64,000 nucleotides of DNA from AP-15 sp963797115 (GTDB taxonomy: Bacteria > Pseudomonadota > Alphaproteobacteria > ATCC43930 > CGMCC-115725), in NCBI GenBank assembly GCA_963797115.1, contig CAWCOH010000001.1, positions 2,790,001 to 2,854,000 on the forward strand, given 5' to 3'. Positions 18,084 through 27,388 of this stretch are shown here, one piece after another (positions within the stretch are counted from its first letter, which is position 1; each line of letters begins with the position of its first letter). The position numbers and the translations under genes are program-made. The notes under the pieces were generated by a model, which made no database searches, was not told the DNA's origin, and saw only the letters and a list, made by a program, of their open reading frames with translations.

Positions 18084-19748
18084 CCTAAATCCGGCAGTTG
18101 GTTGGGCCTGTCAGCTGGGTGGCGTGGGATGGGACAACCGGGGATTGCGGTTTAGGCGGGGTTGAGTTGAATGGGCGGTTCGAGCTGGCGGCCGTTTAGG
18201 TAATGTCGCAGCGCTTCACTGAGGATGCGATACCACCGCCCGAGCGCGTCCAACTGCTCCGCACTTTGCCGCAGTCGAGCCATGAAGCCGGCGATACGCA
18301 GATAGGCCCGGCGTGCCAGATGTTGCTCGCCGTGCGCGCTGCTGACCGTCAGCCTCACTTGGCCGGCATGGTGGGTTCGCCGCGCCAGGGCGGTGAGCAA
18401 GAGAGGCCGGCTGGTTATCGCCTCACGATGATGCTCCGGATCGGCGAGGCGCACGAACAGGCTCCACCAGTTGTAGATCAGCGCCACACTGCGCGCCAGC
18501 AACCGGCAGCGTTTGAGATCATGCGTGGTGAAGCCGCCCCAGCCCCATTGGTTCTTCAACTCGTCGAACGTGTTCTCGCAGTCCGCCCGATCGCGATACA
18601 ACTGACCGAGCGTCAGGATCTCGCTGGTGAGCGAGGTCACCAACGCGGCGTATTCCCAGACCTGCCGATCGGGCCCGACCTCGGCAAAGCCGAGCCGCGG
18701 CTGAGCCGGGTCGCCGTGATCGACGATCGCCAGCGGGCGTTTCAGTTGGCGCCGTAGCAGAATGACCCGCCGCTGCCGGCTCCAACCTTCCAGCCGCAGA
18801 CTGGTCTCCTTGCCTTGCCAGCCCTGGCCGCCATCCGACCAGTCAGATTGGGCCATTGCTCGTTGCAGTGCCCGACTGACATTCTTCGTCGTCCGCAAGC
18901 GGAACAGATAAGCCAGGTTGCGTTGCTCGGCCTGGGCCATCACCGGCTCGATGCCCCAGGAGAGGTCACCACGCAGCAGCCTCGGCCAACGGCCCCGGTC
19001 CCACCGGTCGAGCAATGACCACAGACCGCCCGTGGCATGCTTGACGTTGTGCTGGTCGCCGGGCTGCACATCCACACTCAGCACCAGTCGCAGGTTCGAC
19101 AGCATGTAGGTGTGATAGCAGTGCGACGGGCGACCGGGCTTGTGCGGATTGTAGCCGAGTTCGGCACCCTCCTGCTCGCCATACAGCGGCTTGATCGTGG
19201 TATCGACGTCCAGCACCCACGGCTCATCCAGCAGCGGCGCAACAGAGTAGTCGAGATGGCCTTGCAGCCAGCTCAGCCCCGGCTCCTCCTCGATCTTGCC
19301 AAGGTTGCGGCGCACCGCGTCCTCGCTCAGCACCTTGCGCATGCCGAGCAGCGGCGGGTTCACCGGATCGCCGCGCAGTGCTGTGATGTGGGCATAGCGC
19401 CGATGACCCGCCAGAACCGACAGCAGCACGGTGCCAAGCAGATCGCGCTTGCGCGGGGCATTCGGGCTGCTGAGCGACAATGGGCAGTCCGCTACCCAGC
19501 CATCGAACAACCCGCCCTGCTTCAGGTACTCGATGAAGAACGGCAGTTGCCCGAATGGCGTCACCGGCGCCGTCGCGTCCCACTCCACGTGAACCCGACC
19601 GGCGTAGGTGTCGGCGACCGCCGACCATGTCTCAATCTCAGGTTGCTCACCCTCCGGGTGAACCACCACACTCGTCGTTTCGATCCGCATCGCAATGGTA
19701 TCCGCCAATTCGGCGCCATCGCGCAATCATCTAACTGCCGGATCTAGG
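18084..19748 (-). mobile_element. IS1380-type element, complete, 1665 bp
   Basis: The left end is CCTAAATCCGGCAGTTGG and the right end, read inward, CCTAGATCCGGCAGTTAG, an 18-base terminal repeat with two mismatches. Both ends abut ATAAC. Removing the element and one ATAAC joins the IS630 codons CAT-AAC-CGC-TAT in frame. One intact transposase gene on the minus strand. Confidence 0.93.
18152..19726 (-). CDS. IS1380/IS4-like DDE transposase
   Basis: 524 residues from 19726; the natural start may be MRIETTSVVVHPEG at 19690. Catalytic residues: Asp in WVLDVDTTIKPLYG, Asp in LLRGDLSWGIEPV, and Glu in YRDRADCENTFDELKNQ, matching the DDE_Tnp_1-like group (PF13701) used by IS1380. LGYNPHKPGRPSHCYH is a further family stretch. 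Complete with no lesion, and flanked by matching ends and a target duplication, so possibly active. Confidence 0.92.
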   Translation of the reverse strand: MRDGAELADTIAMRIETTSVVVHPEGEQPEIETWSAVADTYAGRVHVEWDATAPVTPFGQLPFFIEYLKQGGLFDGWVADCPLSLSSPNAPRKRDLLGTVLLSVLAGHRRYAHITALRGDPVNPPLLGMRKVLSEDAVRRNLGKIEEEPGLSWLQGHLDYSVAPLLDEPWVLDVDTTIKPLYGEQEGAELGYNPHKPGRPSHCYHTYMLSNLRLVLSVDVQPGDQHNVKHATGGLWSLLDRWDRGRWPRLLRGDLSWGIEPVMAQAEQRNLAYLFRLRTTKNVSRALQRAMAQSDWSDGGQGWQGKETSLRLEGWSRQRRVILLRRQLKRPLAIVDHGDPAQPRLGFAEVGPDRQVWEYAALVTSLTSEILTLGQLYRDRADCENTFDELKNQWGWGGFTTHDLKRCRLLARSVALIYNWWSLFVRLADPEHHREAITSRPLLLTALARRTHHAGQVRLTVSSAHGEQHLARRAYLRIAGFMARLRQSAEQLDALGRWYRILSEALRHYLNGRQLEPPIQLNPA

Positions 19749-20071
19749 ATAACCGCTATGAGGAGGACGGCATAGCGGGACTGCGTGATCGGCCGCGCCC
19801 GGGCCGCCAGCCCCGGGTCGACCGCAGCCAAGCTCTCGTGATACCCGGTAATATCACGTTATTGGAGCTGCCCCCTTACAGCCCGGAGCTCAATCCGGTC
19901 GAGCGGGTTTGGCACTATCTGCGTAGCCATTGGCTCGCCAATTCGGTGTTTATCAGCCTGGCGAAGATCATGGATGCCTGCGAGATGGCCTGGAACCGGT
20001 TCGCCGCCAACCACGGTCTGATCCGCTCGCTCTGCGCGGTCGCCTGGGCTCCTGCTTCACCCGATCAATAG
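19749..20071 (+). pseudogene. IS630-family transposase, C-terminal part with internal deletion
   Basis: After RYEEDGIAGLRDRPRPGRQPR the sequence jumps within a few codons to ITLLELPPYSPELNPVERVW, the C-terminal catalytic-Glu region of IS630 transposases, and runs to a stop at 20071. About 180 residues with the first two catalytic Asp residues are absent, so the host IS630 copy was already defective or became so independently of the IS1380 insertion. Confidence 0.85.
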
Positions 20072-20089
20072 GTGGCCGCTGCTGCGCGG

Positions 20090-20510
20090 CCTGCGTTCGA
20101 AGGCACACTCGTGTCCAGAAATCTCCGGAGATCCGTATTACTCGGGCCGCCCGCCGGGACAGCCCGTCTATCGGTGTGAGCGTCCGAACCAGATGCTCGG
20201 GCTACCGCGGTGCTTTACGTTCGGCGGCCTACGGGTCGATGCCGCGGTCGGTCGAGAGCTTCTCCTTGCCGTCGAGCCGATGGCGATCAAGGCGGCGGTG
20301 GAGGGCCGAGCGGAGGTATATGGAAGCCCAAGGTAAAAAAAAGCGCATCGTGCGAGCTCGAGCTACAGCAGGCTCGCTACGAAGCCTCGCTCGCGGAACG
20401 CCGTTACGCTGCCTGCGATCCCGACAATCGCCTGATCGCTGTCCAGCTCGAAAACAGTTGGGAGGCGGCGCTTTGCCGAGTAGAGAACTGGCAAGCTACC
20501 GCCATTCTGA
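20090..20510 (+). pseudogene. Large serine recombinase, C-terminal part
   Basis: PPGQPVYRCERPNQMLGLPR is followed in a shifted frame by TFGGLRVDAAVGRELLLAVE and ELELQQARYEASLAERRYAA, the zinc-ribbon remainder and the long C-terminal coiled coil of the recombinase whose N-terminal part ends at 17845. Several indels are present (near 20210 and 20330). It confirms that the IS630 relic inserted inside the recombinase gene. Confidence 0.85.
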
Positions 20511-20570
20511 GCTGGCGACATGGCCCCGACCCCCTATTCAATTTCGCGGCTCTACGCGAAAAACTCCGTA

Positions 20571-20657
20571 GTGGTAGCTGGGTTGGGCGAGGGAAAAATT
20601 AAAACCCCACCTATGGGTTATAGGTTTTTACCCGGACCAAAGAAATTTTCTCCACTT
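20571..20657. repeat. Diverged direct repeat, copy 1
   Basis: Begins GTGGTAGCTGGGTTGGGCGA and ends AAAGAAATTTTCTCCAC; the counterpart is at 20753-20843. Confidence 0.65.
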
Positions 20658-20752
20658 CGTTAGAAACCAATTACCTCGAATAAAGAATAAAGAATTATGG
20701 CAAGCCAAAAAACAACGTCCATGTATCTAAATCCACAGTTGTTTGTTTTCCC

Positions 20753-20843
20753 AGTAGCGGTAGCTGGTTAGATGAACGAAAAAATCACCCCCCACTCCAC
20801 ACAGGTAAAGGGTTTTGGGTGGGGTGAAAGAAATTTCCTCCAC
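20753..20843. repeat. Diverged direct repeat, copy 2
   Basis: Begins AGTAGCGGTAGCTGGTTAGA and ends AAAGAAATTTCCTCCAC. Both copies have an A-rich core, then a C-run and a G/T-rich segment between the conserved edges. Confidence 0.65.
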
Positions 20844-21282
20844 CCAGCCAAAATTTTTTAGATCCCAAGGCCGATTTGCGACTGAGTTGGGCTTGTAGTC
20901 GGGTTGCGTTCGGAGTGAGGAAAGCGACCGAGGTCACCATCGGCTTGAGTGCGTGAATCACAATTTTCTGCTGGCGAAAATCGAGACCAACTGGCTCGCC
21001 CACGCCTGAAGCGCGTCAGGGCATTTTTGCTGGAAGATGTTCGGAAGCCCGTGCTGATCAGATAAAGCCCGATGAGCCATTCGCACCCAGTGTCGGCTAT
21101 TCCTATCAGATCGATCCTGATTTGTCAATTAATAATGCGATTAATCATTAAATCGGTTGCCGTGGGGGACTGGCCTGCTTTCCTGTTGCAGTTGACGTCG
21201 TACCGGTACCGACACGAACGTGATCAGATTCTCGGCAGATGCTCGGCAACTGATACAAATCTTCGAGTTTAGAGGAAAAGAC

Positions 21283-21305
21283 ATATATATATATGCATAT
21301 ATATA
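21283..21305. repeat. Alternating AT palindrome around TGCA
   Basis: A run of AT dinucleotides symmetrical about TGCA, exceptional for this GC-rich DNA; it can extrude as a cruciform or unwind easily. Confidence 0.8.
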
Positions 21306-21393
21306 AAAAGCGTTACGGGACACATATCACCGATAATCCGCGCGATATCCGTTTTCTTTGACCGCAATCACTACACCGGCGGAGCCGTCACGC

Positions 21394-21902
21394 TCACGGT
21401 CCTGGAGGGCCGCATATAGCGTGCAGGTCGCGACCAGGCAGGTTGTACTTTTTAAGCCTTCGATTGCGAAGCTGACGCGCAGAAGATACAATTACAGGTT
21501 GGCGTTTCGTTTTCGAGACCTGGAAAATGAACGCCTTGCCGTCTGTGTTTGCATGCTCGTTGACCGTGGTCTCTTTCCAGCCCATACGCGACTTGGCAAA
21601 CAATATGGCAAGGCTGGCTCGCGCCTTCTCGTCTTTCAGCGGTACAAAATCGGGATGGTCACCGGAGCCCAGGATCGAAGCGACCATAAACTGGCCGACC
21701 GTGAATTTGACCTTCGAGGCGCCAGTTGCGATCTCTTCCCGGAAATATTTGCGGAGGGTTTTTTCGTCAATCGGCTTGCCATTGGCGTTGCGAATTAGCC
21801 CGCAAATTTCAGCTTCCAGGTGCCGAACCCAACCATCGCCTCGACAATGCGCCGCTGTTCTTCGCTGGGCAGAAACGCCGGTCGGCCTCGTCGCCTGGCC
21901 AT
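21394..21902 (-). pseudogene. Phage-type HTH protein (terminase-small-subunit-like), frameshifted
   Basis: The start MARRRGRPAFLPSEEQRRIV at 21902 has a strong GGAGG six bases upstream. The first frame runs to VEAMVGFG; after an indel near 21830 the product continues EAEICGLIRNANGKPIDEKT, LRKYFREEIATGASKVKF, then FAKSRMGWKETTV to the stop at 21394. Basic-GRP start, HTH and the AKSRMGW ending resemble small HTH proteins found in prophages and genomic islands. About 165 residues if repaired. Two perfect 23-bp repeats lie about 95 bp upstream. Confidence 0.65.
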
Positions 21903-21994
21903 CGTGATCCTCCGATTGGTAAAATTCGGCATCTTCCGCCAGCTGTATTCGGCCAGCCTGCGGTCACCCAAATGCGATCTGTCTTTTACCCGTA

Positions 21995-22040
21995 ATCTAT
22001 TACCACTAAATCGTGGCATCTATTACCACTAAATCGTGGC
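21995..22040. promoter_or_regulatory. Two adjacent perfect 23-bp repeats
   Basis: ATCTATTACCACTAAATC-GTGGC occurs twice without a gap (21995-22017, 22018-22040). Each unit holds the imperfect palindrome CCACTAAATCGTGG. The position upstream of the HTH gene (minus strand) and the 23-base spacing, about two helical turns, suggest a binding-site pair for a DNA-binding protein. Confidence 0.6.
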
Positions 22041-22299
22041 GCTTTTATGGTGACTGTAAATCTATTGATGTCCAATAGCGTAGTTCGGCCAAACGATTGT
22101 CTTTCGTCACTCGAAAAGGCGCTGAAAATCGCCCTTATAGAATTTTTTCTCGTCCGAAACTTCGACAGCCGTTGCGCAAGTTATTGAGATCCCGCCATCT
22201 CACCGCACCGCCTCTCGCGCGCGGGACGGGAAAAATTCGGCCTCGTCAAATCGGGCGAGTTGAGAACATTGTCTCATCGGATCAGCGAGCGAGGCTGTC
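22041..22299. other. Intergenic region before the enolase fragment
   Basis: No gene recognised. It probably includes the former enolase upstream region; GAGGCTGTC precedes the ATG at 22300. Confidence 0.45.
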
Positions 22300-22455
22300 A
22301 TGACTCGGAGCATCGCATCGGTCCGTGCCCTGGAGATCCTCGATTCGAGAGGCAATCCGACATTGCGGGTGCAGGTGACGCTGGCGTCGGGGATCGCCGC
22401 TTCGGCATCGGTGCCGTCCGGCGAATCGCCCGGCGAGAACGAAGCCGTCGAGGTG
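22300..22455 (+). pseudogene. eno: Enolase, N-terminal fragment
   Basis: MTRSIASVRALEILDSRGNP, TLRVQVTLASGIAASASVPS and GENEAVEVR are the first 51 residues of enolase (2-phosphoglycerate dehydratase of glycolysis), including the conserved LDSRGNPT and the mobile-loop SVPSG. Homology ends at about 22455, where the sequence joins a piece of the same gene in opposite orientation. The active-site residues of the barrel domain are absent. Confidence 0.88.
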
Positions 22456-22600
22456 CGCCGAGATAAGCATAAAGCGGCAACCCGACGGCAGCGGCGGCCG
22501 ATCAGGCCACTGCCATTGACACGCCCAGGATGGCGTTGGCGCCGAGATTGGCCTTGTTCGGCATCCCGTCCTGATCGATCAGCAGTCCCGGCGCAACAGC
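22456..22600 (-). pseudogene. eno: Enolase, internal fragment, inverted
   Basis: Read on the minus strand: LLIDQDGMPNKANLGANAIL, GVSMAVA, stop, then AAAAVGLPLYAYLGA. This matches enolase from about residue 95 to 145 (the GANAILGVSMAVARAAA region), but points towards the N-terminal fragment. One CGA (Arg) codon has become TGA. About 45 residues between the two pieces and everything beyond are missing. Confidence 0.85.
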
Positions 22601-22664
22601 TTAATCGAGCTTAGATCTTTGTCGCGCCAACGCGTGGTCGGAAGGTGAACCGGGAGCCCCCGAT

Positions 22665-25600
22665 TCAGATCAGCGGCTGAGCTACGGCGGTCTGCGGGAG
22701 ATCCAATTTCCGGCTGGAGGCGGGCTGAGGTGTCTTCATCCTGAACCAGGTCACGTAGAGCGCCGGAAGGAAGACAAGGGTCAGAACCGTCGCGACCGCC
22801 AGACCGCCCATGATCGCGTAGGCCATCGGACCCCAGAAGATGGTCGGCGCGATCGGAATCATGCCGAGGATTGCGGCAGCAGCGGTAAGCAGGATCGGGC
22901 GGAACCGGTGCGCACTGGCCTCGACGACCGCGTCCCACGGCTGCCGCCCGTGTGCCTTCTCCTCCTCGATCTGGTGGATAAGGATCACCGAGTTGCGGGC
23001 GATCATGCCGGTGAGCGCAAGCACGCCGAGCAGCGCCACAAAGCCCAGGGGCTTGTCCGCAAGGAGCAGAGCTGCGACGACCCCAATGAGGCCCAGAGGG
23101 GCCACGCTGAGCACCAGGAACAGGCTGTTGAAGCTCTGGAGCTGGATCATCAATACCGTGAGAAGCAGAATGAGCATCAATGGCAGAACGGCGGCGACCG
23201 AATTCTGCGCCTTGCTGCTCTCCTCAACTGTCCCGCCGACATCGAGATGGTACCCGCCCGGCAGGCTGGCATTCAGTGCCGCAATCTTCGGCGCCAGCGC
23301 CTGCACGACCGTGGCGGCTTGCGTGCCGGGAGCGACGTCGGCCTGCACAGTCACTGTGGGCCGCCGGTCCCGGCGCCAGACGATGGGGTATTCCTGGCCG
23401 TACTCGACAGACGCGATCTGGCTCAGGGGAACGCTCCGCCCGGTTGGCAGCGGCACTTGAAGCGTGCGGATCGTCGACAGCGACATGCGCTGCTCGGCCC
23501 ACGCCCGGACCAGTACATCGACGAGATAGATCCCGCTGCGCACCTGGGTGGCTGTGACGCCGGATACGACCGCATTCAGGGACAGGGCCAGCTGCTGCGA
23601 GCTGAGGCCCGAGAGGCGGGCCTGGTCCTGGTCGACCCGGATCCTGATCGTGCGCGCCGGCTCCATCCAGTTGTAGTTGACGTTCTCTGCACCGGGCGCG
23701 GCCCTGAAGGCGATCTCGCGCACCTTGTCCGGCTCCGGTCCGCTCACCCGGTATTGCAGCGGCCACCCGACGGGCGGGCCGAGCTCCAGGGGATAGACCC
23801 GCCCGACAACGCTCGGGAACTCGGTCGCCAGCGCGTGCTCCAGCCTCGCCTTCACACGCTCCCGCTGCTGCACACTTTTGGTGACGACTACGGCCTGGCC
23901 GAAAAAGTCATTGGGCAGCTGGACATTGAGGGGCAGATAGAAGCGCACGGCGCCCTGACCGACATATGTGCTCCAGTGGTCCACATCCGGATCGCCCTTC
24001 AGGAGCCTGTCGAGCTGGACCGAGACGTCCTTTGTTGCATAGATCGAGGCGTTCTCGGGCAGCTGCAGGTCGACCATCAGCTCGGGCCGGTCGGATGACG
24101 GGAAGAATTGCTGCGGAACCAAGCGCATGCCATACAGCGCTGCCGCGAATACGCCCAACGTAACGAGGACCGTGACCCAGCGCGCCCTCATCGCCAGCTC
24201 GAGGCAGTGGCGGAACGTGCGCATGATCGGGCCGGGCTCCTCCGAGTGCGCCGCCTTCGGCTTCTTGAGAACCCAAACGCCAAGCAAGGGGGTAAAGAGG
24301 ACCGCCACGATCCAGGATAAGATCAGTGCGATGGCGACAACGGCGAAAATCGAGAAGGTGTATTCGCCCGCGGCGCTGCGCGCGAAACCAATGGGCACGA
24401 ACCCCGCGACGGTGACCAGTGTGCCGGTAAGCATCGGAAAGGCGACGGAGGAGTAGGCGAAGCTGGCGGCGTGTTCCTTGTCGTCGCCGTGTTCCAGGCG
24501 CGTGACCATTGACTCGACCGTGATCATCGCGTCGTCGACCAGCAGGCCGAGGGCGATGATCAGCGCACCGAGCGAGATGCGCTGCAGGTCGATACTGAAG
24601 CACTCCATCGCCACGAACACCGCGGCGAGCACCAGCGGGATCGCGAGAGCCACCACGGCGCCCGCGCGCAAGCCCAAGCTGACCAGACTGACCACAAGCA
24701 CGATGGCTACGGCCTCCCACAGCGCCTTCATGAATTCATCTACTGCATGCTCGACGGTCACGGGCTGGTCGGCGACGAGGGTCGGCTCGATTCCGACCGG
24801 CAAGTTCGCCGTGATCTCCGTCATCTTCTGCGCGACGTTGCGTCCGAGGGCCAGGACATCGCCGCCTTTGCGCATCGCGATGGCGAGCCCGATGCCCTCC
24901 TTCCCGTTGACGCGGAACATCGGCTGCGCAGGATCAGCGGGCCCGCGTGTGACGTGCGCGATGTCACCCAGGCGGATGATCCGACCGTTCTTTGCGACGA
25001 AGTTGACTGCCAGAAGGTCCTGCTCAGACTGGAACGCACCCGAGATGCGGACGAGGATCTTCTCGTCCGGGGTCTGCACGACGCCCGCGGGCGTGACGGC
25101 ATTCTGCGGCGATCAGTTCGGCGCGGTCGATCCCGAGGCCCGCCAACTGCTCGGTCGAGAACTCAACGTAAGCGCGCTCGTCCTGGGCCCCAAGAATGTC
25201 GATCTTGGATACATCCGGCAGCTGGAGGAGCTGCTTGCGGACGTCAACGACGTAATCCCTCAGCTCCCGGTCTGTGAATCCGTCCGCGGTGAACCCGTAG
25301 ACGATGCCATAAGTGTCGCCGAACTCGTCGTTGAATCCGGGGCCGACGATTCCTTGCGGCAGTGTGTTGCGGATGTCGCCTACCTTCTTGCGCACCTGGT
25401 ACCAGATGTCGGGCACCTCCGCCGGCGGCGTCGAATCCTTCAGATTGACGAAGATCGTGGCCTGCCCCGCGCTCGTGTAGCTCTTCAGGTAGTCCAGGCT
25501 CGGCGTTTCCTGCAGCTTGCTTTCGATGCGGTCGGTAATCTGCTCGAGCGTGTCGCCGAGGGTGGCGCCCGGCCATGCGGCTTGCACTACCATGGTCTTG

Positions 25601-25734
25601 ACGGTGAGGGCCGGGTCCTCGCTCCGTCCCAGGCGCAGGTACGAAAAGACGCCCGCGACCACGATGATCAGCATGAAATAGGTCACCAGGGAACGGTGCC
25701 GAAGCGCCCATTCGGAGAGGTTGAAGCTCTTCAT
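22665..25734 (-). pseudogene. RND efflux permease (AcrB/HAE1-like), one frameshift
   Basis: The inner-membrane proton/drug antiporter of a tripartite pump. The N-terminal 220 codons (MKSFNLSEWALRHRSLVTYF at 25734, first transmembrane helix, pore domain) are in one frame; after AELIAA the expected LQAQNAVTPAGVVQTPDEK lacks about 11 bases at 25105, and the other 800 codons follow in a second frame. Conserved RND stretches include GLLVDDAMITVESM, the Asp-containing TM4 region, and LGVLALTGMIARNSVILI. Total about 1020 codons. The start overlaps the stop of the upstream adaptor gene. Apart from this deletion the gene looks healthy, so inactivation seems recent. Confidence 0.9.
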
Positions 25735-26804
25735 CAGACGGCTCCCAGTATCTGGACTTTCTGGCCCGGGCGCAGGGTCTGCACCCCGGCAGTTACGACG
25801 AGATCGCCTGTTTCCAGCCCCTGTGAGATCACGACGGTGGCCGGGTCGTACCGGAGGACATCCACGCTGCGCAGGGAGACAGTCTTATTGTGCGGATCGA
25901 CCACCCACACGGCCGGGCGTCCGTCCGCCTCGGTGAGCGCGCTCGCCGGGACCTCCACGCCAGGAGGTGCAGCCAGCTTGATGCGGCCGGTGACAGTGGA
26001 CCCCAACTGCATGCCCTGGGGCGGATCAATGATGCCGACTTTGACCTGCCACGTTCGGGTGGTGGCATCCGCCTCGGGCGCCACCTCCCGCACGCGGCCA
26101 GTGGCCCGCACGGTCGGGTCGTTGGTGAGGGCGATTTGCAGCAGCGGATCGCGTGGGCCCGTTCGCATGAGCTGCTCGGGAACGTCGAAGACGGCATCGC
26201 GTCCGCCCTGACGCGCGAGCTCCACAACCATCTTTCCGGCATGGACCACTTCGCCCGGTTCGGCGCCGACCGCGGTGACCGCACCCGGGCCATCGGCGGT
26301 TAAGACCGTGTAGCTCAGCTGTTCCTGCGCGGAACGCAACTGTGCCTGAGCGGCGTCGCCTTGGGCCTGGATGGTCTCGAACTTCTGCCGCGCTTCGTCG
26401 AAATTGGCCCGGGACGTCCACCCATCCTTCACGAGTTGCTGCTGCCGCCCGAAAGTGAGGCGCGCCTGTACCGGCAGCGCCTCAACCGACGCCAGGTTGG
26501 CTTGCGCCGTGTTCAGCACGTTCTGCTGGATCTGGGGGTCGAGCTTAGCGACGACCTGGCTTGCCTTGAGGACACCGCCCACATTGACAGGCCGCTCGAT
26601 CATCCGTCCGTCGAGGCGAAAGGCGAGGCTGGCCTGGTCTTTGGCGCGGATGTGGCCCGTCAGCGAAACGGTCTCGCCGTCCACGCCGCGCTCTACTGCG
26701 ACCGCCCGGACGGGCCGGGCCTGGGAGGTGGGTGGTGCTGGCTTGTCGCAGCCCGTAACGGTCGCGACGATCAAAGCGACGCACAAAATCTGAGGCTTGA
26801 ACAT
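25734..26804 (-). CDS. RND efflux periplasmic adaptor lipoprotein
   Basis: 356 residues. The lipobox VTGC with Cys at position 19 predicts an inner-membrane-anchored lipoprotein. LTGHIRAKDQASLAFRLDGR begins the barrel-sandwich domain, a coiled-coil hairpin lies at about residues 95-165, and VPASALTEADGRPAVWVVD is in the C-terminal membrane-proximal part, as in AcrA/HlyD-type membrane fusion proteins. It would link the permease to an outer-membrane channel; no channel gene is present nearby. The stop overlaps the permease ATG. A site resembling the tetR-side operator lies 30 bases upstream of the start. Intact. Confidence 0.92.
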   Translation of the reverse strand: MFKPQILCVALIVATVTGCDKPAPPTSQARPVRAVAVERGVDGETVSLTGHIRAKDQASLAFRLDGRMIERPVNVGGVLKASQVVAKLDPQIQQNVLNTAQANLASVEALPVQARLTFGRQQQLVKDGWTSRANFDEARQKFETIQAQGDAAQAQLRSAQEQLSYTVLTADGPGAVTAVGAEPGEVVHAGKMVVELARQGGRDAVFDVPEQLMRTGPRDPLLQIALTNDPTVRATGRVREVAPEADATTRTWQVKVGIIDPPQGMQLGSTVTGRIKLAAPPGVEVPASALTEADGRPAVWVVDPHNKTVSLRSVDVLRYDPATVVISQGLETGDLVVTAGVQTLRPGQKVQILGAV

Positions 26805-26833
26805 TGACGCTGCCTTTGGCTAGGGCGGGGGCC

Positions 26834-26882
26834 TTGCTTTGCACCACCACATGCACCAACATGTACTGGATAGTGCAATGCT
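26834..26882. promoter_or_regulatory. Operator/promoter-like repeat, copy A (adaptor promoter)
   Basis: TTTGCACCACCACATGCACC, then ACATGTACTGGATAGTGCAAT. About 36 of 48 positions match copy B at 27389-27436. It lies directly upstream of the adaptor gene. A near-symmetrical core ACTGGATAGT is the best candidate for the TetR contact. Confidence 0.65.
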
Positions 26883-26884
26883 CC

Positions 26885-27328
26885 TCAGGGTATCGGGTTC
26901 AAGGGGTCGCGAAGCCGGTAGCAGTAGCCGCCGAGGACGGAGTAAAAGTAACCCTCGGGACAGGATGGCAGCGGCGGCGGCGCGAGTTGAACCGGCTGCG
27001 GCTTTTGTGGTTGTTCCACGCGAGCCAGAGTTCCGCGCAGCACCGTGACTCCCGCCGACGTTTCGTCGCCGAACGCTGCGCTGCTTTTACCGGCGACAAG
27101 GAAGATAGCGGCCATCATCGCGTGCTGGATTGAGGATTTTGCGTCCTTTCTGGCCCTACCCGTGCTCCGCACACCGATATTTGGCCTAACGCTACTGCGG
27201 GCGCCCATTGGAGGATCCGGCAGGCCACTACCCATCGGGGGAGGCCCCGGTGGGCCAAAGGCGGATGCGTCCGGCGCTGCGGCCGTTAATGCGAGACGAC
27301 CGACGAAGGTCAATTTCAGACGTTTCAT
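26885..27328 (-). CDS. Small exported proline/glycine-rich protein of unknown function
   Basis: About 147 residues. I use the ATG at 27328 (second of two adjacent), six bases after AGGAG. A basic N-terminus and hydrophobic stretch (MKRLKLTFVGRLALTAAA) predict export; then FGPPGPPPMGSGLPDPPMG is proline/glycine-rich, and the C-terminus CPEGYFYSVLGGYCYRLRDP has two Cys that could form a disulfide. Not recognised as a named family. Its promoter region is shared with tetR and contains operator copy B, and its 3' end borders operator copy A, so it is probably co-regulated with the pump. Confidence 0.6.
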   Translation of the reverse strand: MKRLKLTFVGRLALTAAAPDASAFGPPGPPPMGSGLPDPPMGARSSVRPNIGVRSTGRARKDAKSSIQHAMMAAIFLVAGKSSAAFGDETSAGVTVLRGTLARVEQPQKPQPVQLAPPPLPSCPEGYFYSVLGGYCYRLRDPLNPIP

Positions 27329-27388
27329 CATTTGCTCCTTCCTCTTCCAGTGTTCAGAGCTCGCGTCCCGCACCGTTCCGCGGGGCCC

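Larger units (their letters stand above)
17846..20071 (+). mobile_element. IS630-family relic, itself interrupted by an IS1380-type element
   Basis: The boundaries are approximate. The N-terminal HTH part of the transposase lies at 17856-18083 and the C-terminal part at 19749-20071. The relic sits inside the serine recombinase gene. IS630 elements target TA; TA dinucleotides are present near both ends but exact ends cannot be fixed. Confidence 0.75.
20511..21393. other. Lower-GC non-coding stretch with repeats
   Basis: Base composition drops visibly (runs of A and T, TA-rich tracts) compared with the rest of the window. It holds a diverged direct repeat (20571-20657 and 20753-20843) and an alternating AT tract at 21283-21305. 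No convincing gene; the frame 20785-21003 (minus) is not recognised. Confidence 0.6.

Noticed and set aside
24478..26211. Plus-strand open frame of 577 codons
   Set aside because: Antisense shadow of the RND permease and adaptor genes; low-complexity serine/arginine product.
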